Source of the DNA: Thermoflavifilum aggregans
GTDB taxonomy: Bacteria > Bacteroidota > Bacteroidia > Chitinophagales > Chitinophagaceae
Length of the DNA: 64,000 nucleotides
Direction: 5' to 3'
Assembly: GCF_002797735.1 (NCBI RefSeq)
Contig: NZ_PGFG01000001.1
Span: 2,646,001 to 2,710,000 of the forward strand
The notes beneath the pieces are model-generated. The model searched no databases. It saw nothing but the letters and a program-made list of their open reading frames with translations, and had not been told where the DNA came from. Within the stretch, counting starts at the first letter, position 1; the number at the start of each line of letters is the position of its first letter. The translations under genes and the position numbers were made by a program. This document shows, one piece after another, positions 9,134-18,971 of this stretch.

Positions 9134-10660
9134 ATGAGTTCCCGTGAAATACGCGTACGCTTTGCTCCCAGCCCTACCGGCGGTTTGCATCTGGGTGGGG
9201 TCAGAACAGCGTTGTATAATTTCCTATTTGCTCGCAAGCATCAAGGGAAATTTATTCTGCGTATTGAAGATACGGATCAGACACGCTTTGTGCCCGGTGC
9301 CGAAGAATATATCATCCGTTGCCTGGAGTGGTGTGGATTGAAGCCGGATGAAGGCCCGCATATGGGTGGTCCGTTTGGCCCTTACCGGCAGAGCGAACGC
9401 AAAAATACATATGCCCAATATGCCCATCAGCTGGTGGAACAAGGACATGCCTATTATGCCTTCGACACGCCGGAAGAGCTGGAAGCCAAACGCCGGCAAC
9501 AACCCAATTTTCAATATGATGCCACTACCCGCGGGCAGATGAAGAATTCATTGACCCTTGCTGCCAACGAGGTCCGAACTTACCTGAACGAAGGCAGGCC
9601 TTATGTGATCCGGATCCGAATGCCTGAAAACAAAACTATCCGGATTCATGATCTCATTCGTGGTGAAGTGGAGTTTGATACCAGTCAGGTTGACGATAAA
9701 GTATTGCTGAAAGCCGATGGCATGCCTACTTATCACCTGGCTGTGGTAGTAGATGATTATCTGATGCAGATCAGCCACGTGTTTCGTGGTGAAGAATGGC
9801 TACCCAGCACACCCGTGCATGTTTTGCTATGGGAATACCTGTTCGGCAAAGAACACATGCCCGAATGGGCACACCTGCCGCTGATTCTTCGACCCGATGG
9901 GCACGGCAAGCTCAGCAAACGCGATGGCGACCGGCTGGGCTTTCCGGTATATGCCATGGACTGGACTGACCCGTTTACCCACGAAACCACCCGGGGCTTT
10001 CGTGAAATGGGCTTTTTGCCGGAAGCCTTTGTGAATATGCTGGCTCTGCTGGGATGGAATGATGGCAGCGGTCAGGAAATCTTTACGCTGGATGAACTCA
10101 TTGACCGCTTTTCCATCGAACGGATTCACAAAGCCGGCGCCCGGTTTGATTTTGAAAAAGCCAAATGGTTCAACCACGAATGGATCAAACGCCTGCCGGT
10201 AAAGCATTATCTGGAAGAGATAAAAACATTTTTCAAACAACAACATATCCCCTTGCCTGATGATGAAAAGCTGATCCGTGCGCTGGATCTCATCAAGGAA
10301 CGATGCACGTTGCTTGGTGATTTTACTGAGCAGGGGAAATTTTTCTTCGTTGCCCCGGAAACGTATGACCTGAGTGCTATTCAGAAAAAATGGTCGTCCG
10401 GCATGCAAGCCGCTTTTGAGGAATGGGAAAAAGCACTGGCACAGGTGGAGCCATGGGTAGCCGAAAATATTGAACATGCTCTTATTTCTGCAGCCGAAAG
10501 CCGGGGATTGAAAAAGAACGACATGCTGCTGCCACTGCGGATTATGCTTGTGGGTGGAAAATTCGGCCCTCCCGTTTTCCAGATCGCTGAGCTGCTGGGT
10601 AAAGCCGAAACCCGTCAGCGCATCCGCAAGGCACTGGAAGCACTGTCCCGGCACGGATAA
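9134..10660 (+). CDS. gltX: Glutamyl-tRNA synthetase
   Basis: Class I aminoacyl-tRNA synthetase of 508 aa that charges tRNA-Glu. The HIGH-type motif appears as HLGG at residues 19-22 in PSPTGGLHLGG, and the KMSKS-type motif as KLSKR at 259-263. It has the usual bacterial length with the anticodon-binding helical part at the C-terminus. It forms a probable two-gene unit with the DUF72 gene 5 bp downstream. Because a separate GlnRS is encoded nearby, this GluRS need not mischarge tRNA-Gln, though that cannot be told from the sequence alone. Confidence 0.97.
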   Translation: MSSREIRVRFAPSPTGGLHLGGVRTALYNFLFARKHQGKFILRIEDTDQTRFVPGAEEYIIRCLEWCGLKPDEGPHMGGPFGPYRQSERKNTYAQYAHQLVEQGHAYYAFDTPEELEAKRRQQPNFQYDATTRGQMKNSLTLAANEVRTYLNEGRPYVIRIRMPENKTIRIHDLIRGEVEFDTSQVDDKVLLKADGMPTYHLAVVVDDYLMQISHVFRGEEWLPSTPVHVLLWEYLFGKEHMPEWAHLPLILRPDGHGKLSKRDGDRLGFPVYAMDWTDPFTHETTRGFREMGFLPEAFVNMLALLGWNDGSGQEIFTLDELIDRFSIERIHKAGARFDFEKAKWFNHEWIKRLPVKHYLEEIKTFFKQQHIPLPDDEKLIRALDLIKERCTLLGDFTEQGKFFFVAPETYDLSAIQKKWSSGMQAAFEEWEKALAQVEPWVAENIEHALISAAESRGLKKNDMLLPLRIMLVGGKFGPPVFQIAELLGKAETRQRIRKALEALSRHG

Positions 10661-10665
10661 ACCGC

Positions 10666-11436
10666 ATGCCCCGCATATACATCGGTACATCGGGATTTGC
10701 CTATCCTTCCTGGGTAGGTTCATTTTATCCGGCAGGTACTCCCCGGGATGAATGGCTGGCTTATTATGCCCGTTATTTCCCAGCCGTTGAAATCAATGCC
10801 AGCTTTTATCATACTCCCCGCATCAGCACCATCCGGAAATGGGCTGCGCAAACGCCCGATAGCTTCAGCTTTTGTTTCAAACTTTCGCGCTATATCACCC
10901 ATATCCTACGCCTGCAATGCGATCAGGTATCTTTGGATGTATTTTTTACCCCATTGGAGCCTGTCCGTTCAAAAAAAGCTCCGGCAGTGATATTGATACA
11001 ACTTCCTTCCAGCTTAAAACCGGATTTAATCGTGTTGCAGAATTTCCTGGAAAAACTGCCCGCAGGTTTCCGCTATGCGATTGAATTTCGTCATCCTTCA
11101 TGTTTTCAACCTGAAACCTATACCCTGCTGCGGACACACAATATGGCCCTGGTGCTGGCCGACAGCCCGACATCAGCCAAAGGCACGCGCAAATGGCCGT
11201 TGGTAAATGAAGACACGGCCTCCTTTTTCTATATCCGAATGCATGGATCAAAAGTATTGTTCGCTTCCTCCTATTCCGATGAAGAGCTGGCCTATTATGC
11301 ACGCCTGATCGGACAAAAATGGGAAGCTGGTCAGGATGTATATGTGTTTTTCAACAATGATGCTGCCGGACATGCGGTGGAAAACGCCCGTACGCTTCAA
11401 CGGTTGCTGCACACATCAGGCATTGCCGATTTGTGA
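10666..11436 (+). CDS. DUF72 (YecE-like) protein
   Basis: DUF72 family protein of 256 aa with a TIM-barrel-like fold. The family signature is visible at the N-terminus (IYIGTSGFAYPSWVGSFYP) and in FAVEFR-like and YVFFNND segments (here YAIEFRHPS and VYVFFNNDAAGHA). No biochemical function is established for the family. It is 5 bp downstream of gltX, so translation is probably coupled, and is convergent with glnS, 11 bp away, with no hairpin between them. Confidence 0.9.
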   Translation: MPRIYIGTSGFAYPSWVGSFYPAGTPRDEWLAYYARYFPAVEINASFYHTPRISTIRKWAAQTPDSFSFCFKLSRYITHILRLQCDQVSLDVFFTPLEPVRSKKAPAVILIQLPSSLKPDLIVLQNFLEKLPAGFRYAIEFRHPSCFQPETYTLLRTHNMALVLADSPTSAKGTRKWPLVNEDTASFFYIRMHGSKVLFASSYSDEELAYYARLIGQKWEAGQDVYVFFNNDAAGHAVENARTLQRLLHTSGIADL

Positions 11437-11447
11437 TATCAGTGATA

Positions 11448-13121
11448 TCAGGATTGTTTTTTCATTTCCTTGGCCCAGGTGTCCTTAAGTGTTACGGTGC
11501 GGTTAAATACCAGGTGATCGGTTGTAGAATCGGGATCCACACAGAAATATCCTTTTCGCAAAAATTGAAAACGATCTTCCGGCCGGGCTTTGGCCAGCGA
11601 AGGTTCTGCCAGTGCCCTGGGAATGATTTGCAGAGAATGGGGATTGATATAGTCCATAAACTCGCCGGGCTGTTCATCCGGATTTTCCACCGCAAACAAA
11701 CGATCGTATAGCCGCACTTCTACAGGAATGGCATGAGGCACACTCACCCAATGAATGGTACCTTTTACCTTCATGGCTGATTCATCGTGACCGCTGCGCG
11801 ATTGCGGCAGATATTCCGCATAAATGGTGGTGATTTCTCCCTGATCATTTTTCTCAAAGCCCGTACAGGTAATAATATACGCGCTCTTCAACCTTACTGA
11901 CATACCGGGAGCTAGCCGGAAATATTTTTTGGGCGGATTTTCCATGAAATCTTCTCGTTCAATCCATAATTCACGGCTGAAGGGCACTTCCCGGATGCCG
12001 GCTGTGGGGTCTTCCGGATTATTTTCCGTAGGCAACCATTCCACGTGATCTTCAGGATAATTGGTGAGCACCAGCTTCACAGGATCCAGCACTACCATAA
12101 CCCGCTGTGCTATTTTGTTGAGATGCTCGCGGATACAGAATTCCAGCAGGCTTACGTCAATAATGTTTTCACGTTTTTGCACGCCTATGCGTTCACAAAA
12201 ATCCCGGATGCTTTCGGGCGTATATCCCCTACGGCGGAGGCCGCGGATAGTGGGCATGCGTGGATCATCCCAGCCGTTTACATAACCTTTCTGAACTAGC
12301 TGCAGCAGCTTGCGCTTGCTCATCACGGTATAGGTAAGGTTCAGCCGGGCAAATTCATATTGCCGGGAAGGAAAGATTTCCAACTTTTCGATGAACCAGT
12401 TGTATAAAGGCCGGTGATCCACAAATTCCAACGTACAGATGGAATGTGTAATATGTTCAATGCTATCGCTCTGGCCGTGTGCAAAATCATACATGGGGTA
12501 AATGCACCAGCTATCGCCCGTGCGATGATGGTGCGCGTGCTTGATCCGGTACATGATGGGATCGCGCATGTGCATATTGGGGCTTGACATGTCAATTTTA
12601 GCCCGCAATACTTTTTCACCGTCACGATATTTGCCCTCCCGCATTTCCTGAAACAGGCGGAGATTCTCTTCCACAGACCGATTGCGATAGGGACTTTCTA
12701 TGCCCGGTTCTGTGGGTGTGCCTTTCATGCGGGCTATTTCTTCGGAACTGGAATCATCCACATAAGCCAGTCCTTTGCGGATTAACTTTACTGCAAACTC
12801 ATACAGCTGTTCAAAATAATCAGAGGCATATCGCTCTCTTGCCCACTGGAAGCCTAGCCAGCGGATATCTTCTCTGATAGCCTCCACATATTCGGTTTCT
12901 TCGGTTTCGGGGTTTGTATCATCGAAGCGCAGGTTGGTTTCTCCGCCGTATTTCTGTGCAATGCCGAAATTAAGGACAATGGATTTGGCGTGGCCGATGT
13001 GCAGATATCCATTCGGCTCCGGCGGAAAGCGTGTAAGTACTGACTGGCAGCGCCCGGTGCGGAGATCTTCTTCAACAATTTCTTCGATAAAGTTGCTGGC
13101 CTTCACTTCTTCCATAGACAT
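11448..13121 (-). CDS. glnS: Glutaminyl-tRNA synthetase
   Basis: Class I synthetase that charges tRNA-Gln directly, about 557 aa. I place the start at the ATG at 13121 (a second ATG is at 13115); the longer frame to 13178 begins with a TTG and an unrelated leader. HIGH is at residues 41-44 ([10 protein letters not shown]) and the KMSKS loop reads VMSKRK around 267. The C-terminal beta-barrel anticodon-binding region is complete ([15 protein letters not shown] near the end). A TACCTTTG box lies 15 nt upstream of the start. Confidence 0.97.
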   Translation of the reverse strand: MSMEEVKASNFIEEIVEEDLRTGRCQSVLTRFPPEPNGYLHIGHAKSIVLNFGIAQKYGGETNLRFDDTNPETEETEYVEAIREDIRWLGFQWARERYASDYFEQLYEFAVKLIRKGLAYVDDSSSEEIARMKGTPTEPGIESPYRNRSVEENLRLFQEMREGKYRDGEKVLRAKIDMSSPNMHMRDPIMYRIKHAHHHRTGDSWCIYPMYDFAHGQSDSIEHITHSICTLEFVDHRPLYNWFIEKLEIFPSRQYEFARLNLTYTVMSKRKLLQLVQKGYVNGWDDPRMPTIRGLRRRGYTPESIRDFCERIGVQKRENIIDVSLLEFCIREHLNKIAQRVMVVLDPVKLVLTNYPEDHVEWLPTENNPEDPTAGIREVPFSRELWIEREDFMENPPKKYFRLAPGMSVRLKSAYIITCTGFEKNDQGEITTIYAEYLPQSRSGHDESAMKVKGTIHWVSVPHAIPVEVRLYDRLFAVENPDEQPGEFMDYINPHSLQIIPRALAEPSLAKARPEDRFQFLRKGYFCVDPDSTTDHLVFNRTVTLKDTWAKEMKKQS

Positions 13122-13136
13122 ATTCCGAAAAGTAAG

Positions 13137-13144
13137 CAAAGGTA
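13137..13144 (-). promoter_or_regulatory. -7 box TACCTTTG upstream of glnS
   Basis: On the minus strand TACCTTTG matches TAnnTTTG and ends 15 nt before the chosen glnS start at 13121, which supports that start over the upstream TTG at 13178. No -33 TTG at 17-23 nt. Confidence 0.5.
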
Positions 13145-13186
13145 AGCGAAGAAAAGCATTAGCGATGCACCCCTGCAACCTGCTGA

Positions 13187-14455
13187 TCAGTAGAATTTTC
13201 TTTTCACAAACCAGATATCACGCAGGATGATACCCATGTGAAGCCTTACATAATTTTCCGTGATTAGGGTTGAGGATGTTCCGGGACCGCCCTGCTGGCC
13301 AATTTCCAGACCCATGTTCAGGTTCAGGGTATGCGGTGCATTGTAGATACCAAGTCCAAGCGATACGTTGATATCCCTGAGCTGCTGGTTATTGATTTGC
13401 AGATAACTTTTGGTATAGTTAAAAGCACCCATAGCTACGATGCGATGCAGCCAGTCGCGCGAGTATACCGAATAATTTTGTTCAGGTTCATATTTGATAC
13501 CGGCGCCATAGCGGCTGCTATTGACCGTCTGTACGGCATTTACATTGGTAGATGCATCGCCCCATTTTTCATAAGCATAATCTAGAATAAAGCTCAGGCT
13601 ATGCTGATAGGTAAAAGCAAGTCCACCACGATACTGATCAGGCAGCCTGAAATCGGAAATCGGAGCATTGCTGAAGGAAAGCGTATCAATACCACTTACT
13701 ACCGTAATCTGGCTTTGTGCATGCAGATACTGATGAGGAGCATAAGTGCCGGCTACCACATAATCCCAGTCTGATCCCAGTTTGCCATATAGTTGTGCTG
13801 CATAGCTAACATGAAAATTCTGATAATAATCCTGCTCGCTGGAAGTGAGCAATGGTGTGTTCACATCATAGCCTGCAATTTCACTGCGTGTAATGTTGCC
13901 AAAGATGTATGACAATTTCACACCTGCTGAAAAATGATTACCAATTTTTATTCCATTGCCCCAATACACTTCATTTAACCCTCCTGTACCCTGAATAGTG
14001 GTTGAGATGGATTGTGTACCACCATTGTAAGTTTGGGTTTGAAGGATCTGGTATCGCACTGTGCTTAACGGTCTCAATCCGAATCCTGATCCCCACCAGT
14101 TGTTAAACTTAAAAGCCATATCAAACCGATCTACGCTGAAATAACTGGCATTGGCAGCGGTGTTGTTATCTTTGAAAGTAGCACTGATGCCTGTAGCGCC
14201 TGCTTCTAGCACGGCCAGCTGGCGTTGCATTCCGCTGAACGAAGCCACATTTGCATTGTTGGGATATTGATCGCTTCGCACAGCTGAGGTTGCATTGCCT
14301 AAACCTGACAGCATCCCTTCTGCATTGTAATTGATTTCACCAATACCCAGTGAAGAATAGGGAAAATTAGGTCTCACCTGAGCATACGATGCAGATAACT
14401 GCATACAACAGATGCTAGCGATACATATAACAGCCAGTATGCTTCGAATCATCAT
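13187..14455 (-). CDS. Putative outer-membrane beta-barrel protein
   Basis: Exported protein of 422 aa. A signal peptide ([18 protein letters not shown], cleavage near SYAQ) is followed by alternating hydrophobic strands ending in aromatic residues, up to a C-terminal [18 protein letters not shown], as expected for a barrel. An early [19 protein letters not shown]-like segment (split by Ser residues) resembles the N-terminus of FadL/PorV-like Bacteroidota proteins, but I cannot fix the family. It is 12 bp downstream of the DUF4270 gene and almost certainly co-transcribed with it, so both may act at the outer membrane. Confidence 0.72.
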   Translation of the reverse strand: MMIRSILAVICIASICCMQLSASYAQVRPNFPYSSLGIGEINYNAEGMLSGLGNATSAVRSDQYPNNANVASFSGMQRQLAVLEAGATGISATFKDNNTAANASYFSVDRFDMAFKFNNWWGSGFGLRPLSTVRYQILQTQTYNGGTQSISTTIQGTGGLNEVYWGNGIKIGNHFSAGVKLSYIFGNITRSEIAGYDVNTPLLTSSEQDYYQNFHVSYAAQLYGKLGSDWDYVVAGTYAPHQYLHAQSQITVVSGIDTLSFSNAPISDFRLPDQYRGGLAFTYQHSLSFILDYAYEKWGDASTNVNAVQTVNSSRYGAGIKYEPEQNYSVYSRDWLHRIVAMGAFNYTKSYLQINNQQLRDINVSLGLGIYNAPHTLNLNMGLEIGQQGGPGTSSTLITENYVRLHMGIILRDIWFVKRKFY

Positions 14456-14467
14456 GTCCTTTCGGAT

Positions 14468-15808
14468 TTATCGGATAGTATAGATAAGCATTTGGATACT
14501 CACCTGCATAGGATCCTGCCTGGTTTGCTGATCATTCACAATCAATCGTTGAAACGTGGTGTTGAATGCAGGACGCGGAATTATCAACATGAGCCTGGTA
14601 CGCAGATTAAAATTGGTAATGCTAAGTTGATTCACCAGATAAGGAGTAATATCATACGTATAATAAGAATTTCCAAAGGCAAAGTCCTGCACAAGATCAC
14701 CATGTTGATAGTTTCCACTGGAATTAAACAGGCTATCCTGAATGGTGTAGTAATCGGTAACCTCAGTAAGCGTTACCAGCGGTGGCAGCGGATTCCCCGG
14801 TGCATAAGTCCCACGCAACGGTTTGACGATCAATTTTGCACTTAATATGCGTGAATAGGTACCAATTTGTTTTAAATTATCCATTCCGGGAAAACTAATC
14901 CTGACGGCCGTTCCAGCCAATGGCTGCAGGATAGCATAGTGATGTGTGAGAGCCGAACTGATGAGTTTATGCTGGCTGTTAATGCCCGCAAAAGGTGTCT
15001 GGCTTTTATCCACATCCACATGATTAAATTGCAAACCTGTTTGTGTAATCTGAAAATCATTATACAGCGGTGTTTTTGCATCGGTTTGATTGTGATAATA
15101 CATACGGATATAAGTAGATGAATCTTTGGCTGCAAAACCCACAATAAACTGATTGTTCCATCCTTTGATTACCAGCCCAGGTAGGTAATTGTTGATAAAT
15201 GCATTGTCTGTAGAAATGGTAGATGGATTGTTGATGATGGCATTCAGCCAGTTGATGCCCATCTGATCAGGCAAACGAATCAACACTGAGTCATTGCGAT
15301 TCGGATAAATCCTTCCTGTCCAACTGGCCAAAGGCGTACTCTGAAAAGGAAAAACTGTAGTATTATAAAAAGCAGAATTAGTCCCCAAATCAAGTTGACG
15401 TGTCAATGCATACACATTCAGGTGAAAAGCCGAAGTTGTATCACCCAAATAATAACGGTTCGGTTTCAGCACCAGGCAAAGGGAATCAAATACCACTTTG
15501 CTGGTAATGCTTTTTACAGCAGGCGCACCAATGGCAAAATAGCTATAGGCATTAATAGTACCTGAAAGTGTATCGCTATATGTGCCCACCAGTGAAACAC
15601 CCGTACCTGAGGTAGGAATGGAATCCAGAAAAACTGTTTCCACCAGAGGAGTGAGGGTGTCAATCTGCAGCACATTGGTATGCGAAGGGAAAAATGTACC
15701 TCCCAGCGCCGAACTATCATTCTTGCAGGAACTCAGGTACCACATGCCACTGGTGGCGAGGGCAAGCGTGCATATCCAGCGAAAGACGAAACCGTGTGAT
15801 GACTTCAT
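14468..15808 (-). CDS. DUF4270 lipoprotein
   Basis: About 446 aa. The ATG at 15808 gives a lipoprotein signal with the lipobox-like YLSSC (Cys28) and is preceded by a -7 box; the longer frame to 15898 adds an unlikely leader. Early segments SALGGTFFP and VFLDSIPTSGTG and the beta-rich remainder match the DUF4270 family, which is widespread in Bacteroidota and has no established function. A surface or periplasmic location is implied by the lipobox. It is the first gene of a two-gene operon with the barrel-like gene downstream. Confidence 0.85.
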   Translation of the reverse strand: MKSSHGFVFRWICTLALATSGMWYLSSCKNDSSALGGTFFPSHTNVLQIDTLTPLVETVFLDSIPTSGTGVSLVGTYSDTLSGTINAYSYFAIGAPAVKSITSKVVFDSLCLVLKPNRYYLGDTTSAFHLNVYALTRQLDLGTNSAFYNTTVFPFQSTPLASWTGRIYPNRNDSVLIRLPDQMGINWLNAIINNPSTISTDNAFINNYLPGLVIKGWNNQFIVGFAAKDSSTYIRMYYHNQTDAKTPLYNDFQITQTGLQFNHVDVDKSQTPFAGINSQHKLISSALTHHYAILQPLAGTAVRISFPGMDNLKQIGTYSRILSAKLIVKPLRGTYAPGNPLPPLVTLTEVTDYYTIQDSLFNSSGNYQHGDLVQDFAFGNSYYTYDITPYLVNQLSITNFNLRTRLMLIIPRPAFNTTFQRLIVNDQQTRQDPMQVSIQMLIYTIR

Positions 15809-15825
15809 ACATCTTGGCAATGGTG

Positions 15826-15833
15826 CAAAAGTA
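15826..15833 (-). promoter_or_regulatory. -7 box TACTTTTG upstream of the DUF4270 gene
   Basis: TACTTTTG on the minus strand fits TAnnTTTG and ends 17 nt before the ATG at 15808, supporting the shorter start. No -33 box at the standard spacing. Confidence 0.45.
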
Positions 15834-16357
15834 ACAAAATACCATTCAAGCATCTGATATCTGTTCGGTATTTGCTTTTTTCTGCTCATGATGTTCATTT
15901 GCGTTTAAAAGAATTTGCGTAGGTACTGCGTTGCAGACATCCACACCCGCTTGTCCGGGAATGCAGACCCACAGATCAGCTGCTGAATAAGAACTTCTTT
16001 TGATGGACTATCGTGGCCTTCAAAAAGAAATTTAACAATTCATAAACAAGCAAATCATGTTTTAGCGGAAAACTACACCAAAAGCAGGCTGTAACAGGCT
16101 TGTAAATAAAGAACACAATCGTATGTGGTATTTTATCAAACGAAAATGATTTCCCGATATGCAACAACATGTTTTTTTAGTATTATTGCGCCTGATTTTT
16201 TTGCGGACATGCAATTGGTGAGTATAATCAAAAAATTAACAACCTTCTGCGCAACGTTTCCTCCGGGAAATCGTTCTTATTTCCGTAATGCCACTTTTTT
16301 GCAGTTGCTTTACCTTGCATATTTGTTCATTCAATACCATCATAAACACACTTATTC
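15834..16357. other. Long AT-rich divergent intergenic region
   Basis: About 520 bases between the divergent DUF4270 and Kelch genes. The only open frame of note (64 codons, minus strand, 15976-16170) has no recognisable features. No tRNA, hairpin terminator or repeat was found. A TACCTTGC near 16310 is an incomplete -7 match for the Kelch gene. Confidence 0.5.
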
Positions 16358-17377
16358 ATGAAGTCAACCTTATTGTACGGATATTTCGTTTTAGCGGGAG
16401 CCATGCTGGTCGCAGGCTGTCATAGCGGTTCTTCAAGTGTAACCATAGGTAACTGGATCCGGCGTTCTGATTTCAACGGGGTAGCCCGTAGCGGGGCCGT
16501 TTGCTTTGTGATCGGCGATACCGCCTATGTAGGAACCGGATTTGATGGCACCAATCGCCTGTCTGATTTCTGGAAATTTGATCCTACCGTAAATGGTGGT
16601 TATGGCGGATGGGTACAGATTGCCGATTTTCCCGGATCTCCCCGAAATGGCGCCGTGGGCTTCGGGGTCAATGGCAAAGGTTATGTAGCTACAGGCTATG
16701 ATGGAAACAATTATCTGAACGATTGCTGGATGTATGATCCGGCAACCAACAGCTGGACCCAAAAGGCCAGCATGCCCACCAACGGCCGTTTCGGAGCTGT
16801 GGCTTTTGCACTCAACGGTAAGGGATATATCACCACCGGCTATGATGGAAATTACTTGAAAGATTTCTGGGAATATGATCCCGTTGCTGATCAATGGATG
16901 CTGAAAGACAATAGCCTGGGCGGCACCAAACGGATGTATGCCATGAGTTTTGTGATCAATGATACCGCTTATGTGGTGGGTGGCGTAAACAACGGAGCCC
17001 TGGTGGCCGACTTCTGGGCATACGATCCTTCTCAGGATATCTGGATCCGCAAAAGAGATATTACAACTACCACCTCAGCCACCTATACATCCATCCAACG
17101 GCAGCAGGGTGCCGCTTTCGTCATCAACGATACAGCCTATATTGCCACAGGCATGGCTGGTTCCAACACCAATACCACCTGGCAATACGATCCTAAGGTT
17201 GATCTCTGGACACAGCGTACCAATATCGAATTTCAACCTCGCGTGGGAGCTGTAGGTTTCAGCGTTAAAAACCGGGGCTTCATTGCATTGGGCACACCCT
17301 CGCAGGGGAGCCTGATTGAATATGATGACCTGCGCGAGTTTCAGCCCAATGTACCTGATAATACAACAGACGACTGA
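16358..17377 (+). CDS. Kelch-repeat lipoprotein
   Basis: 339 aa lipoprotein: signal peptide with lipobox LVAGC (Cys21), then about six Kelch blades. The blades repeat elements such as YVATGYDG, DCWMYDPATNSW and DFWEYDPVADQW, i.e. a Gly pair followed by YDPxxxxW, giving a predicted six-bladed beta-propeller. It would sit at the outer membrane or cell surface. Galactose-oxidase-type catalytic residues were not identified, so a binding role is likelier. It ends in an acidic/Thr tail. The DUF4907 gene starts 2 nt after its stop, so the two are translationally coupled. Confidence 0.9.
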   Translation: MKSTLLYGYFVLAGAMLVAGCHSGSSSVTIGNWIRRSDFNGVARSGAVCFVIGDTAYVGTGFDGTNRLSDFWKFDPTVNGGYGGWVQIADFPGSPRNGAVGFGVNGKGYVATGYDGNNYLNDCWMYDPATNSWTQKASMPTNGRFGAVAFALNGKGYITTGYDGNYLKDFWEYDPVADQWMLKDNSLGGTKRMYAMSFVINDTAYVVGGVNNGALVADFWAYDPSQDIWIRKRDITTTTSATYTSIQRQQGAAFVINDTAYIATGMAGSNTNTTWQYDPKVDLWTQRTNIEFQPRVGAVGFSVKNRGFIALGTPSQGSLIEYDDLREFQPNVPDNTTDD

Positions 17378-17379
17378 TT

Positions 17380-17775
17380 ATGGGGGAAAAGGAATCCTTT
17401 TTCCGTTCAACCAAAAAATATCGCATATTCACTTTCTCAGGAGCGCTGGCATTGGTTGTGCTGTTCATCATATCCATGCATACCCTGATACGCCATTCGT
17501 ATTCTCCTGTGTCATCCAATGGGCAGGATTCTCTTTCCGTAGAGGTTATTGCCATGCGTGTGGATTCGGGATGGGGCTATCAGATATGGATCAATCATCG
17601 CCCGTTTATTTATCAGAATCAAATACCTGCTATTCCTGGACATCATGTGTTTCATAGCCGGACTGATGCCATGCGCGTAGGTACGCGTGTGGCCAGCAAA
17701 ATCCTGCAGCATGAGTCTCCCACCATTACCATCGCAGAACTTCAGCAACTGGGTATAGCCGAGGCTAATCCGTGA
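17380..17775 (+). CDS. DUF4907 membrane-anchored protein
   Basis: 131 aa. One N-terminal transmembrane anchor (about residues 19-37) is followed by a small periplasmic domain with the family features GWGYQIWINHRPFIYQNQIP, AIPGHHVF and DAMRVG, and ends with TIAELQQLGI. This fits DUF4907, which has no known function. The close coupling to the Kelch lipoprotein (2 nt gap) suggests that the two products act together at the envelope. Confidence 0.85.
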   Translation: MGEKESFFRSTKKYRIFTFSGALALVVLFIISMHTLIRHSYSPVSSNGQDSLSVEVIAMRVDSGWGYQIWINHRPFIYQNQIPAIPGHHVFHSRTDAMRVGTRVASKILQHESPTITIAELQQLGIAEANP

Positions 17776-17883
17776 TTTAGCATTTCTCTATCTTTCCGGG
17801 CTGTTGATAGTTGCATCATCCAAAGAATGCAATGAAAATTTGCATTTCTCCTAATCATAAAATCATCAATTTTACTGCCTGAG

Positions 17884-18960
17884 ATGACCAAACTAATGAT
17901 CATATATACAGGCGGTACGGTGGGCATGATCTACGATGAAAAAAACAGATCGCTACGGCCCATCAGCTTTGGAGAAATCCGGGATCATTTGCCAGAATTA
18001 TACAGACTGGGATATCATTTTTTTGTACATCCGTTCAAACCACCGATTGACTCCTCAAATATGCATCCCGACCGATGGGTGGAACTGGTGGAAATTATCG
18101 AGCAACATTATCACTATTACGATGGATTTGTGATTTTGCACGGTTCGGATACCATGGCCTTTACTGCATCGGCATTGAGTTTTATGCTGGAAAACCTGGG
18201 CAAGCCCGTAGTGCTTACAGGCTCGCAACTGCCCATCGGCCAGATCCGTACGGATGCAAAGGAAAATATCATCACAGCACTTGAAATTGCAGCCACCCGC
18301 ATCAATGGCCATGCGGCTGTTCCAGAAGTATGCATTTATTTTGATTTTCAGCTGTTCCGTGGCAATCGTACCAAAAAATACAATGCTGAAAAGTTTGAGG
18401 CTTTTTATTCCATGAACTATCCCCCCCTGGCCGAGGCCGGCATTACCATTAAATACCATCAGCCATTCATTCTGCCACCTCCCACCGAGCCCATCCGCTT
18501 TCACAAAAAACTGGATCCACACGTAAGCGTATTGAAGATATTTCCCGGCATTACCCCTGAAACCGTCGATGCTATATTGAACACGCCGCATTCACGGGCA
18601 ATCATTCTGGAAACTTTTGGCAGTGGCAATGCACCCACGGCGGCCTGGTTTATCCGAAGCCTGGAAAGAGCTATCAAAAAGGGTAAAATTATCCTGAATA
18701 TTACCCAATGCGATGGAGGCTCCGTAGAGCTTGGCCGTTATGAAACCAGCGAAAAACTGCTGGAAATCGGCGTAGTCAGCGGTTATGATATGACGTTTGA
18801 GGCTGCCATCACCAAAACCATGTTTTTGCTGGGGCAGGATCTTAGCACAGAAGAAATCATTTGCCTGCTGCAAAAGCCCTTACGCGGTGAACTTACTTTA
18901 CCAGAAAGTACCAACAGCAAGGCTGTGCATAATTATTGGACAAACAGTCCCTTATCCTGA
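17884..18960 (+). CDS. ansA: Type I L-asparaginase
   Basis: Cytoplasmic L-asparaginase (358 aa), hydrolysing asparagine to aspartate and ammonia. The first catalytic Thr is Thr12 in YTGGTVGMI; the second catalytic segment is HGSDTMAFTASAL around residue 87, with LTGSQLP and RTDAKEN following. No signal peptide, hence the type I (cytoplasmic) assignment. An AAAATTTG at 17835-17842 with a TTG 21 nt upstream is a near-consensus promoter. It is convergent with the DGQHR gene, 11 bp away. Confidence 0.95.
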   Translation: MTKLMIIYTGGTVGMIYDEKNRSLRPISFGEIRDHLPELYRLGYHFFVHPFKPPIDSSNMHPDRWVELVEIIEQHYHYYDGFVILHGSDTMAFTASALSFMLENLGKPVVLTGSQLPIGQIRTDAKENIITALEIAATRINGHAAVPEVCIYFDFQLFRGNRTKKYNAEKFEAFYSMNYPPLAEAGITIKYHQPFILPPPTEPIRFHKKLDPHVSVLKIFPGITPETVDAILNTPHSRAIILETFGSGNAPTAAWFIRSLERAIKKGKIILNITQCDGGSVELGRYETSEKLLEIGVVSGYDMTFEAAITKTMFLLGQDLSTEEIICLLQKPLRGELTLPESTNSKAVHNYWTNSPLS

Positions 18961-18971
18961 ATCTTATTGGT

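Noticed and set aside
9827-10723. 298-codon minus-strand frame opposite gltX
   Set aside because: Shadow of the gltX reading frame; no family features.
11425-11456. GATATCAGT direct repeat between DUF72 and glnS ends
   Set aside because: Short repeat without hairpin or T-run; probably chance.
15976-16170. 64-codon minus-strand frame in the long intergenic region
   Set aside because: No family features, no -7 box or conserved start context; coding potential not supported.
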